A stretch of DNA of 64,000 nt from Thermococcus sp. M39 (lineage in GTDB: Archaea > Methanobacteriota_B > Thermococci > Thermococcales > Thermococcaceae): contig NZ_SNUG01000001.1 in assembly GCF_012027325.1 (NCBI RefSeq), positions 372,001 to 436,000 of the forward strand, given 5' to 3'. The notes under the pieces are model-generated. The model was not told where the DNA came from, did not search any database, and saw nothing but the letters and a program-made list of their open reading frames with translations. Positions 28,329 through 37,524 of the stretch are shown one piece after another. Position numbers and translations under genes: made by a program. The first letter of the stretch is position 1; every line of letters begins with the position of its first letter.

Positions 28329-29375
28329 TTACATCAACTTTAAACCAGATCCAGTTAAAGGCAACAGTACTTTTGAACCTTTTTTAAATTCATCTCTCTC
28401 AAGAAGTTTTTTAAATGCGGCAAAGACGACTGCAGAAGTTGGTTCAACTAAAAAGCCCATTGAAATGAGATCATTAAGGGCTTTGTCAATTTCGCTATCT
28501 CCTACTGATATGCAGAATCCCTTAGTTTCTCTCAGAGCTTTGAGCATTTGCTCTTTTCTTGGAGGCTCTGGAATCGCTATTCCCTCTGCAAGCTTGCTTT
28601 TCCTTTTGCTCCGCTTGCATAAGCTTTCATAACCTTCAGCTTGAACTGCAATTAACTTTGGCATTTTGGCTTTTCCAAAATTGTTGAGTTCTTTAAATCC
28701 TTCATACAGTCCTAAAAATAGTGTCCCGCTTCCTGTTGGAACTAGGGCATAATCAACTTCTCCAATTTGTTCAAAAATCTCATATGCAGCAATTTTCGTA
28801 CCCTCTAAGAAATAAGGATTATACCAATGCGAAATATAAAATGCACCTTTGAATTCACGAGCCTTCCAGTGTACATCCATTCTTGAGCCTTTGATTTCAT
28901 GAATTTCAGCCCCTAAGAGCTTTAAAATCCTTTTCTTCCCTTCGTTTGTGTGTTCTGGAATAAATACATGGACTTTAATCCCTTCAGCTTTTCCAAAGAG
29001 TGCAAAACTTATGGCTGCATTCCCTGAAGAGTCTAGGCTTATCTCTTTGATTCCCTCTTCTTTCAGCTTTGCAATTGTTACGTAAGTTCCTCTATCCTTG
29101 AATGAGCCAGAGGGCATCAAATATTCAAGCTTGAAAAGAACTTTCACATTTTCAATCTCTTTTTCAACAGTTGGGGTTATTGGAAGGATTAACTTTGGAA
29201 GAAAGTCCTCATTGATGAGTAAGAAGTTCAAGTAACGTCTCACATCTAAATATCTCTCCTTCAAAAGACTTTCAAAGCTCTCCCTAAACTCTACTACAAC
29301 ATCGAGAAGTCCACCACATTCACAAAGCATACGAAACTTTTCATAGGTTTTTCCGCATTTTTGGCATTTTAGCAT
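28329..29375 (-). CDS. PLP-dependent threonine synthase-like enzyme with zinc finger
   Basis: A 348-residue fold-type II PLP enzyme. Lys93 in SGSFKDRG is the Schiff-base lysine; a glycine-rich phosphate loop is PTGSGTLFLG. The N-terminal Cys4 finger (Cys4, 7, 18, 20) is typical of archaeal threonine synthases, which turn O-phosphohomoserine into threonine. I use ATG 29375, five bases after GGTG; the longer frame overlaps the divergent promoter. Because no homoserine genes are adjacent, a related role (for example, cysteate synthase-like) cannot be excluded. Confidence 0.75.
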   Translation of the reverse strand: MLKCQKCGKTYEKFRMLCECGGLLDVVVEFRESFESLLKERYLDVRRYLNFLLINEDFLPKLILPITPTVEKEIENVKVLFKLEYLMPSGSFKDRGTYVTIAKLKEEGIKEISLDSSGNAAISFALFGKAEGIKVHVFIPEHTNEGKKRILKLLGAEIHEIKGSRMDVHWKAREFKGAFYISHWYNPYFLEGTKIAAYEIFEQIGEVDYALVPTGSGTLFLGLYEGFKELNNFGKAKMPKLIAVQAEGYESLCKRSKRKSKLAEGIAIPEPPRKEQMLKALRETKGFCISVGDSEIDKALNDLISMGFLVEPTSAVVFAAFKKLLERDEFKKGSKVLLPLTGSGLKLM

Positions 29376-29445
29376 GTACTCACCACTGAAATTTATGCGA
29401 AGACTTTTATTTGCTTTTTGCAAAGCTTATGGTAGGGTGATGGAA

Positions 29446-30276
29446 ATGAAGTTTGTATCAGCAGATAGACCCCAAACTGAGGAAGGATATCAATACCACA
29501 TAGCATGTAAGCCGGGGGATGTAGCAAGATATGTTTTATTGCCTGGAGACCCAGAAAGGGTGCCTAAAATAAGTGCTCTGTGGGATGAGGCAAGGGAAAT
29601 AGCTTTCCACAGGGAGTACAGAACACACACAGGAAAATATAAGGGAGTTCCAATAAGTGTAACCTCAACAGGAATTGGAGGTCCATCAACAGCAATAGCA
29701 ATTGAAGAATTGGCAGCTATTGGTGCTGACACCTTCATAAGGGTTGGCTCAACTGGGGCAATTCAGCCAGGAATAGAGATTGGCGACTTAATCATCGCAA
29801 AAGCTGCCGTTAGGTTGGAGGGAACATCAAAGCAGTATGTCAGGGTTGAATATCCGGCAAGCGCTGATTTGGAGGTTACTTTGGCATTGATTGAAGCTGC
29901 TGAGACATTAGGAGTTCGCTATCATGTAGGAATTACAGCATCAACGGACAGCTTCTATGTTGGTCAGGCAAGACCGGGGTTAAATGGCTATTTCCCAAGC
30001 TTTGCAAAGCATCTGATTGATGATCTAAGACAGGCAAAAGTCACGAACTTTGAAATGGAAGCGGCGACACTCTTTACGTTGGCTAACATCTATGGTCTTA
30101 GAGCTGGCTGTGTATGTGCAGTCTTTGCTAATAGAGTTACCAATGAGTTCGGAAAAGCTGGGGAGAAAGAGGCGGCATTAGTTGCAAGTGAAGCCGTAAA
30201 AATTTTGGCAGAGTGGGATGAAGAGAAGGAGAAGAAAGGAAAGAAATACTGGTTCCCAAGCTTGAGGAAGCTTTAG
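29446..30276 (+). CDS. udp: Uridine phosphorylase (PNP/UDP family 1)
   Basis: A 276-residue nucleoside phosphorylase: uridine plus phosphate gives uracil and ribose-1-phosphate, feeding pyrimidine salvage. The phosphate loop VLLPGDPERVPKI near residue 27, the RVGSTGAIQ motif and the FEMEAATLF motif (ribose contact) are all present. The start is ATG 29446 with GGTG six bases upstream; the longer frame runs into the divergent threonine-synthase gene. It is divergent from that gene, with about 70 bases between starts. Confidence 0.85.
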   Translation: MKFVSADRPQTEEGYQYHIACKPGDVARYVLLPGDPERVPKISALWDEAREIAFHREYRTHTGKYKGVPISVTSTGIGGPSTAIAIEELAAIGADTFIRVGSTGAIQPGIEIGDLIIAKAAVRLEGTSKQYVRVEYPASADLEVTLALIEAAETLGVRYHVGITASTDSFYVGQARPGLNGYFPSFAKHLIDDLRQAKVTNFEMEAATLFTLANIYGLRAGCVCAVFANRVTNEFGKAGEKEAALVASEAVKILAEWDEEKEKKGKKYWFPSLRKL

Positions 30277-30398
30277 CTTCTCTTTTTGACTTTAATTTCT
30301 TGGCATGTGAAGTTTTGACTTTGAGCAAAACATTGTAATCCGAGGATAACTTTGCATGAGGTAAACGAACTTCAATCAGATCTTCTCAGAAAAGTTTG

Positions 30399-30476
30399 TG
30401 GTGCGGTGGCCGGGATTTGAACCCGGGCCCGCGGCGTGGCAGGCCGCTGTCCTAGACCAGGCTAGACTACCACCGC
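30399..30476 (-). tRNA. tRNA-Gly (GCC)
   Basis: Minus-strand cloverleaf with acceptor GCGGTGG/CCACCGC, anticodon loop CTGCCAC (GCC), T arm CCCGGGTTCAAATCCCGG, discriminator A and encoded CCA. No intron. Confidence 0.95.
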
Positions 30477-30566
30477 ACAGCCCGTTAGATACTAAAATCT
30501 GAGTGGGTTTATAAGTTTTTCGCCAGCAAACTTTATAAAGAGCATTTTTAAAAACCCAATGGGCGT

Positions 30567-30644
30567 GCCCCGGTGGCCTAGTCTGGATAGGGCGCGAGGC
30601 TGCGGACCTCGAGGTCCGGGGTTCAAATCCCCGCCGGGGCGCCA
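30567..30644 (+). tRNA. tRNA-Arg (GCG)
   Basis: Acceptor GCCCCGG/CCGGGGC, anticodon loop CTGCGGA (GCG) closed by CGAGG/CCTCG, T arm CCGGGGTTCAAATCCCCG, discriminator G and encoded CCA. A TATA-like CTTTATAAAG at about 30530 precedes it. No intron. Confidence 0.95.
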
Positions 30645-30672
30645 TTCTTCTAAACAAAGTTAAAAGAAGAAG

Positions 30673-31476
30673 CTAATCTCCAGTTGCACCTTTTAGGGCA
30701 TCTTTGCACATGCATCTTCTCTCTTTTGGAATGTACTCAATTGCTTTCATGAGAAGATACTTTATTTCCTCGCTCTTCTTTGCCATTAATTCAACGACTT
30801 CTGTATGGGTCAGTTTCTGAGGACTTATTCCGGCAGCAAAGTTCGTAACTATTGCGACGCTTGAATAGCACATCTCAAGCTCTCTTGCCAAAATTGCCTC
30901 TGGACACTGGGTCATACCAACAACATCTGCCCCTAAAATTCTTAATGCCCTAATCTCGGCTCTTGTCTCAAATCTTGGTCCTTCCATACAAGCATAAGTA
31001 CCCTTTGGATGATAGTTAAAGCCAAGCTCCTTTGCTGCTCTGATGAGGGCATTCCTAATCTCTGGACAATATGGTTCAGTGAAATCTACATGGGCAACAA
31101 ATTTTCTGTCATGCGGTGAATCTTCCCCATCATAGAATGTGTATACCCTGTTCTTTGTGAAATCCATAAGCTGGTCAAGAATCACAAAGTCTCCAGGCTT
31201 CATTGCTTCGTTCAGCGATCCCACAGCCGAGGTTGCTAAAATTCTTTCAACTCCAAGTTCATAAAGCCCCCAGATATTTGCGCGGTAGTTTATTTTATGC
31301 GGTGGGACACTGTGCTTTTCTCCGTGTCTGGCTAAAAATGCTATCTCTTCCCCCTTATATGTCCCTATTTTCACTTTGATTTTTCCGTAGGGAGTGTCTA
31401 CCTCTTCTTCTCTTATGTTTTCTAAGAGCTTTGGGTCGTAAACTCCAGAACCCCCAATAATTGCTATCCTCACCAT
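30673..31476 (-). CDS. mtnP: MTAP-family purine nucleoside phosphorylase (methylthioadenosine/methylthioinosine type)
   Basis: A 267-residue phosphorylase that splits a purine (methylthio)nucleoside with phosphate. The N-terminal IIGGSGVYD, LARHGEKH and SAVGSLNE motifs define the family. In the base pocket the sequence reads VTNFAAG; an Asn here usually favours 6-oxopurines, while classic MTAP has Asp, so methylthioinosine or inosine may be preferred. A C-terminal Cys-Met-Cys matches the CXC disulfide motif known in thermostable archaeal members. Start ATG 31476 follows GGTGATACAGA. Confidence 0.85.
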   Translation of the reverse strand: MVRIAIIGGSGVYDPKLLENIREEEVDTPYGKIKVKIGTYKGEEIAFLARHGEKHSVPPHKINYRANIWGLYELGVERILATSAVGSLNEAMKPGDFVILDQLMDFTKNRVYTFYDGEDSPHDRKFVAHVDFTEPYCPEIRNALIRAAKELGFNYHPKGTYACMEGPRFETRAEIRALRILGADVVGMTQCPEAILARELEMCYSSVAIVTNFAAGISPQKLTHTEVVELMAKKSEEIKYLLMKAIEYIPKERRCMCKDALKGATGD

Positions 31477-31521
31477 TCTGTATCACCTTAAGAGAAAAGT
31501 ACAAGAGAAAGTTTAAAAAGG

Positions 31522-32814
31522 CTACCATAGTGCTTTCTGCTCCTTAGCTCTCCTCTCTAGATCATCTTTAATCTCTTTACTTCTGGCAAGCTCTAGTATC
31601 TTCACAAGCATTTCCCCAAGAAGCCATGAGCTCCATTTGGGATCTTTGACCTCTAGTGCAGTGTCAATAGCTCTGTCGATGTCTCCCTCTTTGAGCAGGT
31701 TCACAGCTATGCTTCCAAATGCTAATGAGCGCAAATGATTATCTATTATCCTGTGGGCAAAGTGGAGGGCTTTGTCATACTCTCCAACCTTCGCCAAGAA
31801 TGTTACAACCTTTACGAGAATTGGCTCGTAGCCCGTTCTTGCACCAAGAGTCTCTACAACATTAATATATTTTTTGTCTGGTTTTTCTAGGAACTTTGTT
31901 AGTAGGAATTTAGCTACAGGAATGAACTCTTCTTTGTCTAGATGAAGCATGAGCTCCCTAAGTAGTTCTTCATTGTCAATAATTCTGGCTGAAAGCTCGA
32001 TCAATGTTTTAATTCTTTCATTGGGAGGCATTTTCCTGAGGATTTTCATTACAGGGTCTATTTCCCCTGAACTTCCAAATCCCACAAGCAAATTCCTCAA
32101 GGCATCAAAACTTAGCTCATCAGACATGCTCAGTGCAACATCCACGAATTTTTCAAAAGTTGCTTTTGGAGCTTTGTAGTTCTTTAGATAAATTGCAATC
32201 TCTTTCATAGCTTCATTTATCCAATACTTGCTTTTTAGGCTTTGGAGTATTTTCATTGCACTCCCAAATTCCTCTCTTTTTAAATGTGCTTTAAGCACTT
32301 CAATTGCTGCTATTGAATACCACGGCTCCTCACTTATGTTTTCCAGAATTAAATGGGCTTTTCTCACGTTCCCTCTGTTTACATATGAAATAAGCAATCT
32401 GAGTAGAACTTCGCTTTTCCTAACTTTATCCCTTATCTCAGATGCATAGAAAAGAGCATCATCATACTGCTTGAGTTCTGATAACGCATTAATTATATCC
32501 TCAATGAGCTCATCATGTACTGGATTTGGAAACGGTTTTATCATTTCAAATGCTTGATGGAAAACTTTACTTGATGCGGGGATTTTTGCTTTTCCCAAAT
32601 GTCTGGCAATTTCGATGAGAGTCCTTACTATCAAAATTGGATTCTCAATGTGCCTTGTAGTTTCAATTGCCTTGGTGAACGCTTTTTTGTATTCCTCGCT
32701 TCTGAGAAGAAACAGCTCATAACCGAGTCGGGCATATGTGATTGCTCTAAAATGGGGATCCTTTATCATAGATGCTAGTTCGAGAACTTCTTCGACTAAT
32801 TTCTTGTTGACCAT
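31522..32814 (-). CDS. All-helical repeat protein (TPR/HEAT-like)
   Basis: A 430-residue protein made of repeated helix pairs of about 33-38 residues, with recurring Tyr-Asp-Asp-Ala-Leu-like (YDDALFYAS, YDKALHFAH) and hydrophobic-Ala patterns typical of TPR-like solenoids. No catalytic motif, membrane segment or signal peptide. It starts with ATG after GGTGACATT. It probably scaffolds protein contacts; the partner is unknown. Confidence 0.75.
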   Translation of the reverse strand: MVNKKLVEEVLELASMIKDPHFRAITYARLGYELFLLRSEEYKKAFTKAIETTRHIENPILIVRTLIEIARHLGKAKIPASSKVFHQAFEMIKPFPNPVHDELIEDIINALSELKQYDDALFYASEIRDKVRKSEVLLRLLISYVNRGNVRKAHLILENISEEPWYSIAAIEVLKAHLKREEFGSAMKILQSLKSKYWINEAMKEIAIYLKNYKAPKATFEKFVDVALSMSDELSFDALRNLLVGFGSSGEIDPVMKILRKMPPNERIKTLIELSARIIDNEELLRELMLHLDKEEFIPVAKFLLTKFLEKPDKKYINVVETLGARTGYEPILVKVVTFLAKVGEYDKALHFAHRIIDNHLRSLAFGSIAVNLLKEGDIDRAIDTALEVKDPKWSSWLLGEMLVKILELARSKEIKDDLERRAKEQKALW

Positions 32815-32916
32815 AATGTCACCAGATTAAATCTTTATGAAGATGATATTTAATAATTTTCAAAATCAAGTTGAGAACAGTAGAAAAGCTTACGGCAAAA
32901 AACGAAAAAGTCCAAA

Positions 32917-33126
32917 TCAGCTAAGGTCATCATACACGATACTCACTGTTTCACCATCATCTAGGGCTACAAAGCTAACCTTGACTTTTTTTCCTGTTTT
33001 TGGGTCAATAACAATGAAATCGGGGTTATCAAGGTATTTGCTTGATGGCATCTTCCAGACATCGCTGTAATGCTTCTTTAACTCTCTCATAAATTTGTTG
33101 ACATCCTTCCTAATCACAGCTGGCAT
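32917..33126 (-). CDS. Small conserved-looking hypothetical protein
   Basis: A 69-residue protein (MPAVIRKDVNKFMREL...) with an N-terminal helix and a C-terminal beta-hairpin-like part (FIVIDPKTGKKVKVSFVALDD). I choose ATG 33126 because GGTG lies exactly six bases before it; an ATG-initiated frame to 33150 would include its own ribosome site. No family recognised. It stands alone between two minus-strand genes. Confidence 0.65.
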   Translation of the reverse strand: MPAVIRKDVNKFMRELKKHYSDVWKMPSSKYLDNPDFIVIDPKTGKKVKVSFVALDDGETVSIVYDDLS

Positions 33127-33212
33127 AGGTATCACCATGTACTCATACAACCTTGAAGTATAAAAAGCTTTTTAATCGCTATTCGTCAAACTTAATATCG
33201 ACAATCGTCTAT

Positions 33213-34067
33213 TTAAAGAGTCTTGCAAACCATTGCACCCTGGGGGACACTTAACTCTCTTGCAACAGGCTTACATTTTGCTTTTAGAAGGAAGAACACT
33301 CTGTTATCTTTGATTTCACTTAAAGTTTCAAAGTTTCCTTGGCCTTTTGCAATTATAACATCAGCCTTGTCGAAGATCTCAAGGAATCTCTTGCTGACTC
33401 TGCCAATTGGGACTCCAACTATCCTAGTCCCAGTTGATATCACTTTTCCCACTTCGTCCAATTTGGCCTCTTTTAGATCGTTGACAGTTGCGTCGTTGAT
33501 TATAGCCCCTTTTTTTCCGGCAATATAAATTGTTAGCTCTGGAAACTCTTCTTTAATTTTCTCTAATAACAACTTATCAAAATATATCTCTCCACAATTG
33601 TCCGTTAAATATAACAAAATTTTTGCTCTTCTCAGCTTTTCAAACAGCTTTTCACTCTCGTCAATGTGCAGTTCTTCTTTTAGCATTTCCAAAATATCTT
33701 CTTCAATTTTTTCGGGTTCATACCCAACAGCAAAGTCAATCACATTACCGGCTATTGCTAATTTAAGTGCAGTTCTTAGGTCAATTTCGAGCTTTTTCTT
33801 TAGGTTTTCTACAACTTTCTGCGCAAGTTTGTTTGATTTGTCTTTGTATTCCTTAAATGGGTCATCAACTCCTAAATACTCATAAAGCTCAAGAAAGATA
33901 TCGCTTCCTACAATAGCGGGAATGGACTTTTCATTAAAGTATTTTGCAAAAAGCTTTGCAGAAAATATCATTGCCTCCTTTCTTTTTTCCAAATCATTTG
34001 TGCTGAGTTCAGCTATCTTTTGGCATTGATTAATTTGACAGGATAGGCATTCGTAGTGCACTTTCAT
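33213..34067 (-). CDS. DUF89/ARMT1-like metal-dependent damage-control phosphatase
   Basis: A 284-residue protein of the DUF89 family, which removes phosphate from damaged or unwanted sugar phosphates and related metabolites. The fingerprint is intact: an N-terminal CLSCQINQC cluster, then LTDNCGEIYFDKLLLEKI (Asp-Asn metal site), IAGKKGAIINDATVNDL and IIAKGQGNFETL. The archaeal members with the N-terminal cysteines form subfamily I. Start ATG 34067 follows a GGGGGTG ribosome site. Substrate unknown. Confidence 0.82.
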   Translation of the reverse strand: MKVHYECLSCQINQCQKIAELSTNDLEKRKEAMIFSAKLFAKYFNEKSIPAIVGSDIFLELYEYLGVDDPFKEYKDKSNKLAQKVVENLKKKLEIDLRTALKLAIAGNVIDFAVGYEPEKIEEDILEMLKEELHIDESEKLFEKLRRAKILLYLTDNCGEIYFDKLLLEKIKEEFPELTIYIAGKKGAIINDATVNDLKEAKLDEVGKVISTGTRIVGVPIGRVSKRFLEIFDKADVIIAKGQGNFETLSEIKDNRVFFLLKAKCKPVARELSVPQGAMVCKTL

Positions 34068-34244
34068 TTCTTTTCACCCCCTCTTCTTCCTACGTTGTAC
34101 TTTTTAAGTTTAAGCCCTCTATTTTTTGGCTCTCTTTGTAAGATAAAAATGAAATCCTAAGAATTTTAGATGTTAAGGGGAATAATTCAAAATTCTATGC
34201 TGAAGATCCTACCATAATGTAATAAATATTTTTAAGTCAGCTTA

Positions 34245-34262
34245 ACCGAACATTTGTTCGGT
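34245..34262. promoter_or_regulatory. 18-bp palindromic operator-like site at the MFS gene start
   Basis: ACCGAACATTTGTTCGGT is an 8-2-8 inverted repeat (only the central TT unpaired). A TATA box (AATAAATATTTTTAAG, 34221-34236) would put initiation on or next to it, and its right end overlaps the GGTG ribosome site. That position is best explained by a dimeric repressor (TetR/MarR-like geometry) that blocks transcription. Confidence 0.6.
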
Positions 34263-34271
34263 GATGAAGCA

Positions 34272-35555
34272 ATGGAAGTTATAGAGAACGCCGAATTTGG
34301 GAAGTTTCACTATAAGCTTTTGGCAATTTTAGGGACAATATGGGCGTTTATAGCCATCAATACTCTCTCTGCAGCGTTCATAATCCCATTATTAAAAAAA
34401 GAGCTAGCATTTCAAGGAAGCCTAACAAAGCTTGGAGCTATGGGTTCTGCTGCCCTTTGGGGTATGCTGCTTGGAGCATGGTTCTTTGGAATTCTAGCGG
34501 ATTACATTGGAAGGAAGAGGAGCTTGAGCTTAGCAGTTCTGACGTTTGGTCTGGGATCAATAGCAAGTGCCTTTGTTCAAAGCTTAGATCAGCTTATCAT
34601 TCTCAGATTCATAGTTGGTCTTGGTTTAGGTGGTTCTCTCCCAGTCGCGAGCTCATACTTTGCTGAGTTTATGCCAAAAAAGATTAGAGGAGCTATGATT
34701 TCAATCTTAGAGAGCTTTTGGGCGATTGGTACTATAATAATTGGAATTGTTGCTTTAATAGTGAAGGCAAACTGGAGAAGCATACTTCTATTTGGAGGCG
34801 CAATTCTGTTAGCGTTACCTCTCTTGGCTACACTACCAGAATCCCCACGCTTCTTGCTTCTCAAAGGAAAGATCAAGGAAGCTGAAGAAATAATAAAGAA
34901 AATCTTTGGAGTTTCCGTAAAACTGGAAATGCCTAAAGAGGAGCACAGAAAAATCACTATTGCAGAGCTCTGGAGCAAATATGCAAAGATAACGTTCATG
35001 TTAACAATTGCATGGTTTAGCATTGCATTTGCCTATTATGGCTTTTTCATATGGCTCCCAAAGTTCCTTGCATCAACCCTTAACATTACGGTCTTTAAGA
35101 GCTTTCAGTACTTTATAGTCACTGCAGTTGCTCAGCTACCGGGTTATTGGAGTGCTGCATATCTCATTGAGAAAATTGGAAGAAAGAAAACGCTTTCAAG
35201 TTACCTCTTCCTATCAGGTCTAGCTGGACTCTTATTTTACAAGTTCGCAAGCTCTGGAAACGCCTCAATGATACTTTTAAGTGCTGTATTATTCAGCTTC
35301 TTCAACTTGGGTGCATGGGGAGCAATCTATGCATATACTCCGGAGTTGTATCCAACAAGTGTTAGGGGCACAGGAACTGGATGGGCTGGGGCCATGGCAA
35401 GAATAGGCGGTGGATTAGCTCCAATAATTGCTGGAAGAGTGATGGAGATTTCAACAGTTGGAGCAGCAGTGCTTATAATAGCAGTAATTTCAATAGTGGG
35501 AGCTTTGGCTATAGCAGTACTCGGAAAAGAAACGAAAGGAAAATCCTTAGAGTAG
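34272..35555 (+). CDS. MFS transporter (sugar/organic acid family)
   Basis: A 427-residue, 12-helix major facilitator. The loop between helices 2 and 3 reads GILADYIGRKR (motif A), a sugar-porter-like PESPRFLL follows helix 6, and YTPELYPTSVRGTGTGW sits before helix 11. These place it with the sugar/metabolite:H+ symporters. Substrate unknown. Start ATG 34272; the upstream TTG would lie inside the operator. It is monocistronic; the adjacent small gene is convergent. Confidence 0.85.
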   Translation: MEVIENAEFGKFHYKLLAILGTIWAFIAINTLSAAFIIPLLKKELAFQGSLTKLGAMGSAALWGMLLGAWFFGILADYIGRKRSLSLAVLTFGLGSIASAFVQSLDQLIILRFIVGLGLGGSLPVASSYFAEFMPKKIRGAMISILESFWAIGTIIIGIVALIVKANWRSILLFGGAILLALPLLATLPESPRFLLLKGKIKEAEEIIKKIFGVSVKLEMPKEEHRKITIAELWSKYAKITFMLTIAWFSIAFAYYGFFIWLPKFLASTLNITVFKSFQYFIVTAVAQLPGYWSAAYLIEKIGRKKTLSSYLFLSGLAGLLFYKFASSGNASMILLSAVLFSFFNLGAWGAIYAYTPELYPTSVRGTGTGWAGAMARIGGGLAPIIAGRVMEISTVGAAVLIIAVISIVGALAIAVLGKETKGKSLE

Positions 35556-35654
35556 CTTCTCTACATATTCGAGCTCCTCTGGCACTGGTTTCTTCTTTTT
35601 CTTTTCCATTTCTTTGATGATCATGTAACCGTGAAGGATTGGTAACCATTCCAT
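35547..35654 (-). CDS. 35-codon small protein with Lys-rich centre
   Basis: An ATG at 35654 is preceded by AAGGAGGTGGGAGAT, one of the best ribosome sites in the window, and by a TATA-like AAATATTTA on the minus strand. It encodes MEWLPILHGYMIIKEMEKKK, then KKPVPEELEYVEKLL. A hydrophobic N-terminus is followed by five lysines and an acidic helix. Its last 9 bp overlap the convergent MFS gene. It is below the size usually annotated. Function unknown; peripheral membrane attachment is possible. Confidence 0.6.
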   Translation of the reverse strand: MEWLPILHGYMIIKEMEKKKKKPVPEELEYVEKLL

Positions 35655-35930
35655 ATCTCCCACCTCCTTTTTCTTTTCCTCTCATACTCAATAATTATTA
35701 AATATTTCAATCTTAAAAGCTTTGTGCGTTTCAAAATGGCTGTAAATGTCCTTCTCAGCTCAAAACTCTCGCAAAACAGCTGGGATGTTCGATTTTTAGA
35801 TTTGATGAACCTATTTGAACATAAAAAAGAGCTAAAATAGTGCTGTTTGTTAAAAATGTATTCATTAATACAATTTGGAAAAACCTAAGGGTTATAAAGT
35901 TGGTAGCACTCTTTCTTATGGTGGGAAGAG

Positions 35931-37277
35931 ATGGCTTTAGAGAGTTTAGGCAGGGCATTGAATAATGCATTAAAAAAGCTTGCACGTGCAAGTTCTGTTG
36001 ATGAGGCATTGGTTAAAGAAGTTGTGAGGGACATTCAGAGAGCTTTAATAATGAGTGATGTTAATGTTAGACTTGTTCTTGACTTAACTAAAAAAATCCA
36101 GAAGAGGGCTTTAGAAGAAAAGCCACCAGCAGGTGTTTCGAAGAAGGAGCACATAATAAAGATCGTTTATGAAGAACTTACAAACTTCCTTGGAAGAGAG
36201 GCGAAGGCAATAGAAATTAGAGAGAAGCCAACGATTTTACTTACTGTAGGTATCCAAGGTTCTGGTAAAACAACAACTGTTGCTAAACTTGCCAGGTATT
36301 TCCAAAAGAGGGGGTATAAAGTTGGATTGGTGTGTTCTGACACTTGGCGTCCCGGTGCTTATCACCAGCTTAAGCAGCTAGTTGAGCCTTACGGGATTGA
36401 AGTTTTTGGTGATCCTAACGAGAAGGATGCCGTTAAGCTCGCTAAAGAAGGAGTTGAGCATTTCAAGCATAAAGGGGTTGACATAATCATAGTCGATTCA
36501 GCTGGAAGGCATAAAGAGGAGAAGGGCTTAATTGAAGAGATGAGGCAGATAAGTGAAGCAATAAAGCCTCACGAAGTTATTCTCGTTATAGATGGAACAA
36601 TTGGACAGCAAGCTTATAATCAGGCTCTGGCATTTAAAGAGGCGACCCCAATAGGTTCAATCATAGTTACAAAGCTCGATGGTTCTGCAAAAGGTGGCGG
36701 TGCTCTTTCTGCTGTCGTTGCAACTGGTGCTCCAATAAAGTTCATCGGCGTTGGTGAGAGAATTGACGACTTGGAGCCTTTTGATCCGAAAAGATTCGTA
36801 TCAAGACTCCTCGGCTTGGGCGATATTCAAGGACTTTTGGAGAAGTTTGAAGAGCTGAGTAAGGCCCAAGAGTTCAAAGAAGAGGATTTAGAAAAGTTCA
36901 TGCGTGGAAAGTTCAATCTAAAGGACATGTATGCCCAACTCGAAGCTATGAGCAAGATGGGACCACTAAAGCAAATCCTCCAGATGATTCCAGGGCTGGG
37001 GTATTCTCTGCCAGATGACGTGGTTCGTGTGAGTGAACAAAGGCTTAAAAAGTTCAAGGTTATTATGGACTCAATGACTGAAGAAGAGCTCGAGCATCCT
37101 GAGATCATCAACTATTCACGTATTAAAAGGATTGCTAGGGGTTCCGGCACTACAGTAAAAGATGTCAAAGAGTTACTTGAGCAGTATAATCAGATGAAGA
37201 AATTCTTTAAGAGCATGAACAAGAGAAGTCTTAATAGGATGATGAAAAGATTTGGTATGGGAGGATTTGGCATATGA
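35931..37277 (+). CDS. ffh: Signal recognition particle GTPase SRP54
   Basis: A 448-residue SRP54 that binds signal sequences and 7S RNA and delivers ribosomes to FtsY at the membrane. The N domain (1-90) is followed by the G domain with GIQGSGKTT (about 107-115), [19 protein letters not shown] and TKLDG, then a methionine-rich M domain ending [11 protein letters not shown]. The ATG follows GGTGGGAAGAG. The stop overlaps the start of the next gene (ATGATG), a stand-alone RAM domain. Confidence 0.97.
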   Translation: MALESLGRALNNALKKLARASSVDEALVKEVVRDIQRALIMSDVNVRLVLDLTKKIQKRALEEKPPAGVSKKEHIIKIVYEELTNFLGREAKAIEIREKPTILLTVGIQGSGKTTTVAKLARYFQKRGYKVGLVCSDTWRPGAYHQLKQLVEPYGIEVFGDPNEKDAVKLAKEGVEHFKHKGVDIIIVDSAGRHKEEKGLIEEMRQISEAIKPHEVILVIDGTIGQQAYNQALAFKEATPIGSIIVTKLDGSAKGGGALSAVVATGAPIKFIGVGERIDDLEPFDPKRFVSRLLGLGDIQGLLEKFEELSKAQEFKEEDLEKFMRGKFNLKDMYAQLEAMSKMGPLKQILQMIPGLGYSLPDDVVRVSEQRLKKFKVIMDSMTEEELEHPEIINYSRIKRIARGSGTTVKDVKELLEQYNQMKKFFKSMNKRSLNRMMKRFGMGGFGI

Positions 37278-37513
37278 TGGAGGCATTTGTTTTGATTATT
37301 GTAAAGCCGGGGAATGAGGAAAAAGTATACAACAAGCTTAAGGACAATCCAATGGTGAAGGAAATTTACAGAGTTTATGGAGAATATGATATTGTCATTA
37401 GGGTAGAGGTCGGCAGCATTGCAGAGCTTGATAAATTCCACGATGAAGTTCTCAGAAAAATAGGTGATATAGAAATGACAGAGACGTTGATAGCAAGTTC
37501 ATATAGAACCTAG
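37274..37513 (+). CDS. Stand-alone Lrp/AsnC ligand-binding (RAM) domain protein
   Basis: A 79-residue protein with only the effector domain of Lrp/AsnC regulators: beta-alpha-beta-beta-alpha-beta with [13 protein letters not shown] in the middle. It lacks a DNA-binding domain. Such proteins form amino-acid-binding dimers and higher assemblies that may modulate full-length Lrp proteins; one such Lrp is encoded at 40342. It overlaps ffh by 4 bp. Confidence 0.85.
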   Translation: MMEAFVLIIVKPGNEEKVYNKLKDNPMVKEIYRVYGEYDIVIRVEVGSIAELDKFHDEVLRKIGDIEMTETLIASSYRT

Positions 37514-37524
37514 GAGGTGGGGTG

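Noticed and set aside
30277-30398. Short repeat TTTTGACTTT x2 and CTGA-like motifs after the uridine phosphorylase gene
   Set aside because: Boxes do not assemble into a C/D sRNA with proper 10-12 nt guides, and the repeat is too short to interpret.
35736-35840. Plus-strand 34-codon frame beginning MAVNVLLSS upstream of ffh
   Set aside because: No ribosome site and no promoter at leaderless distance; codon pattern is unremarkable. Kept out of the features.
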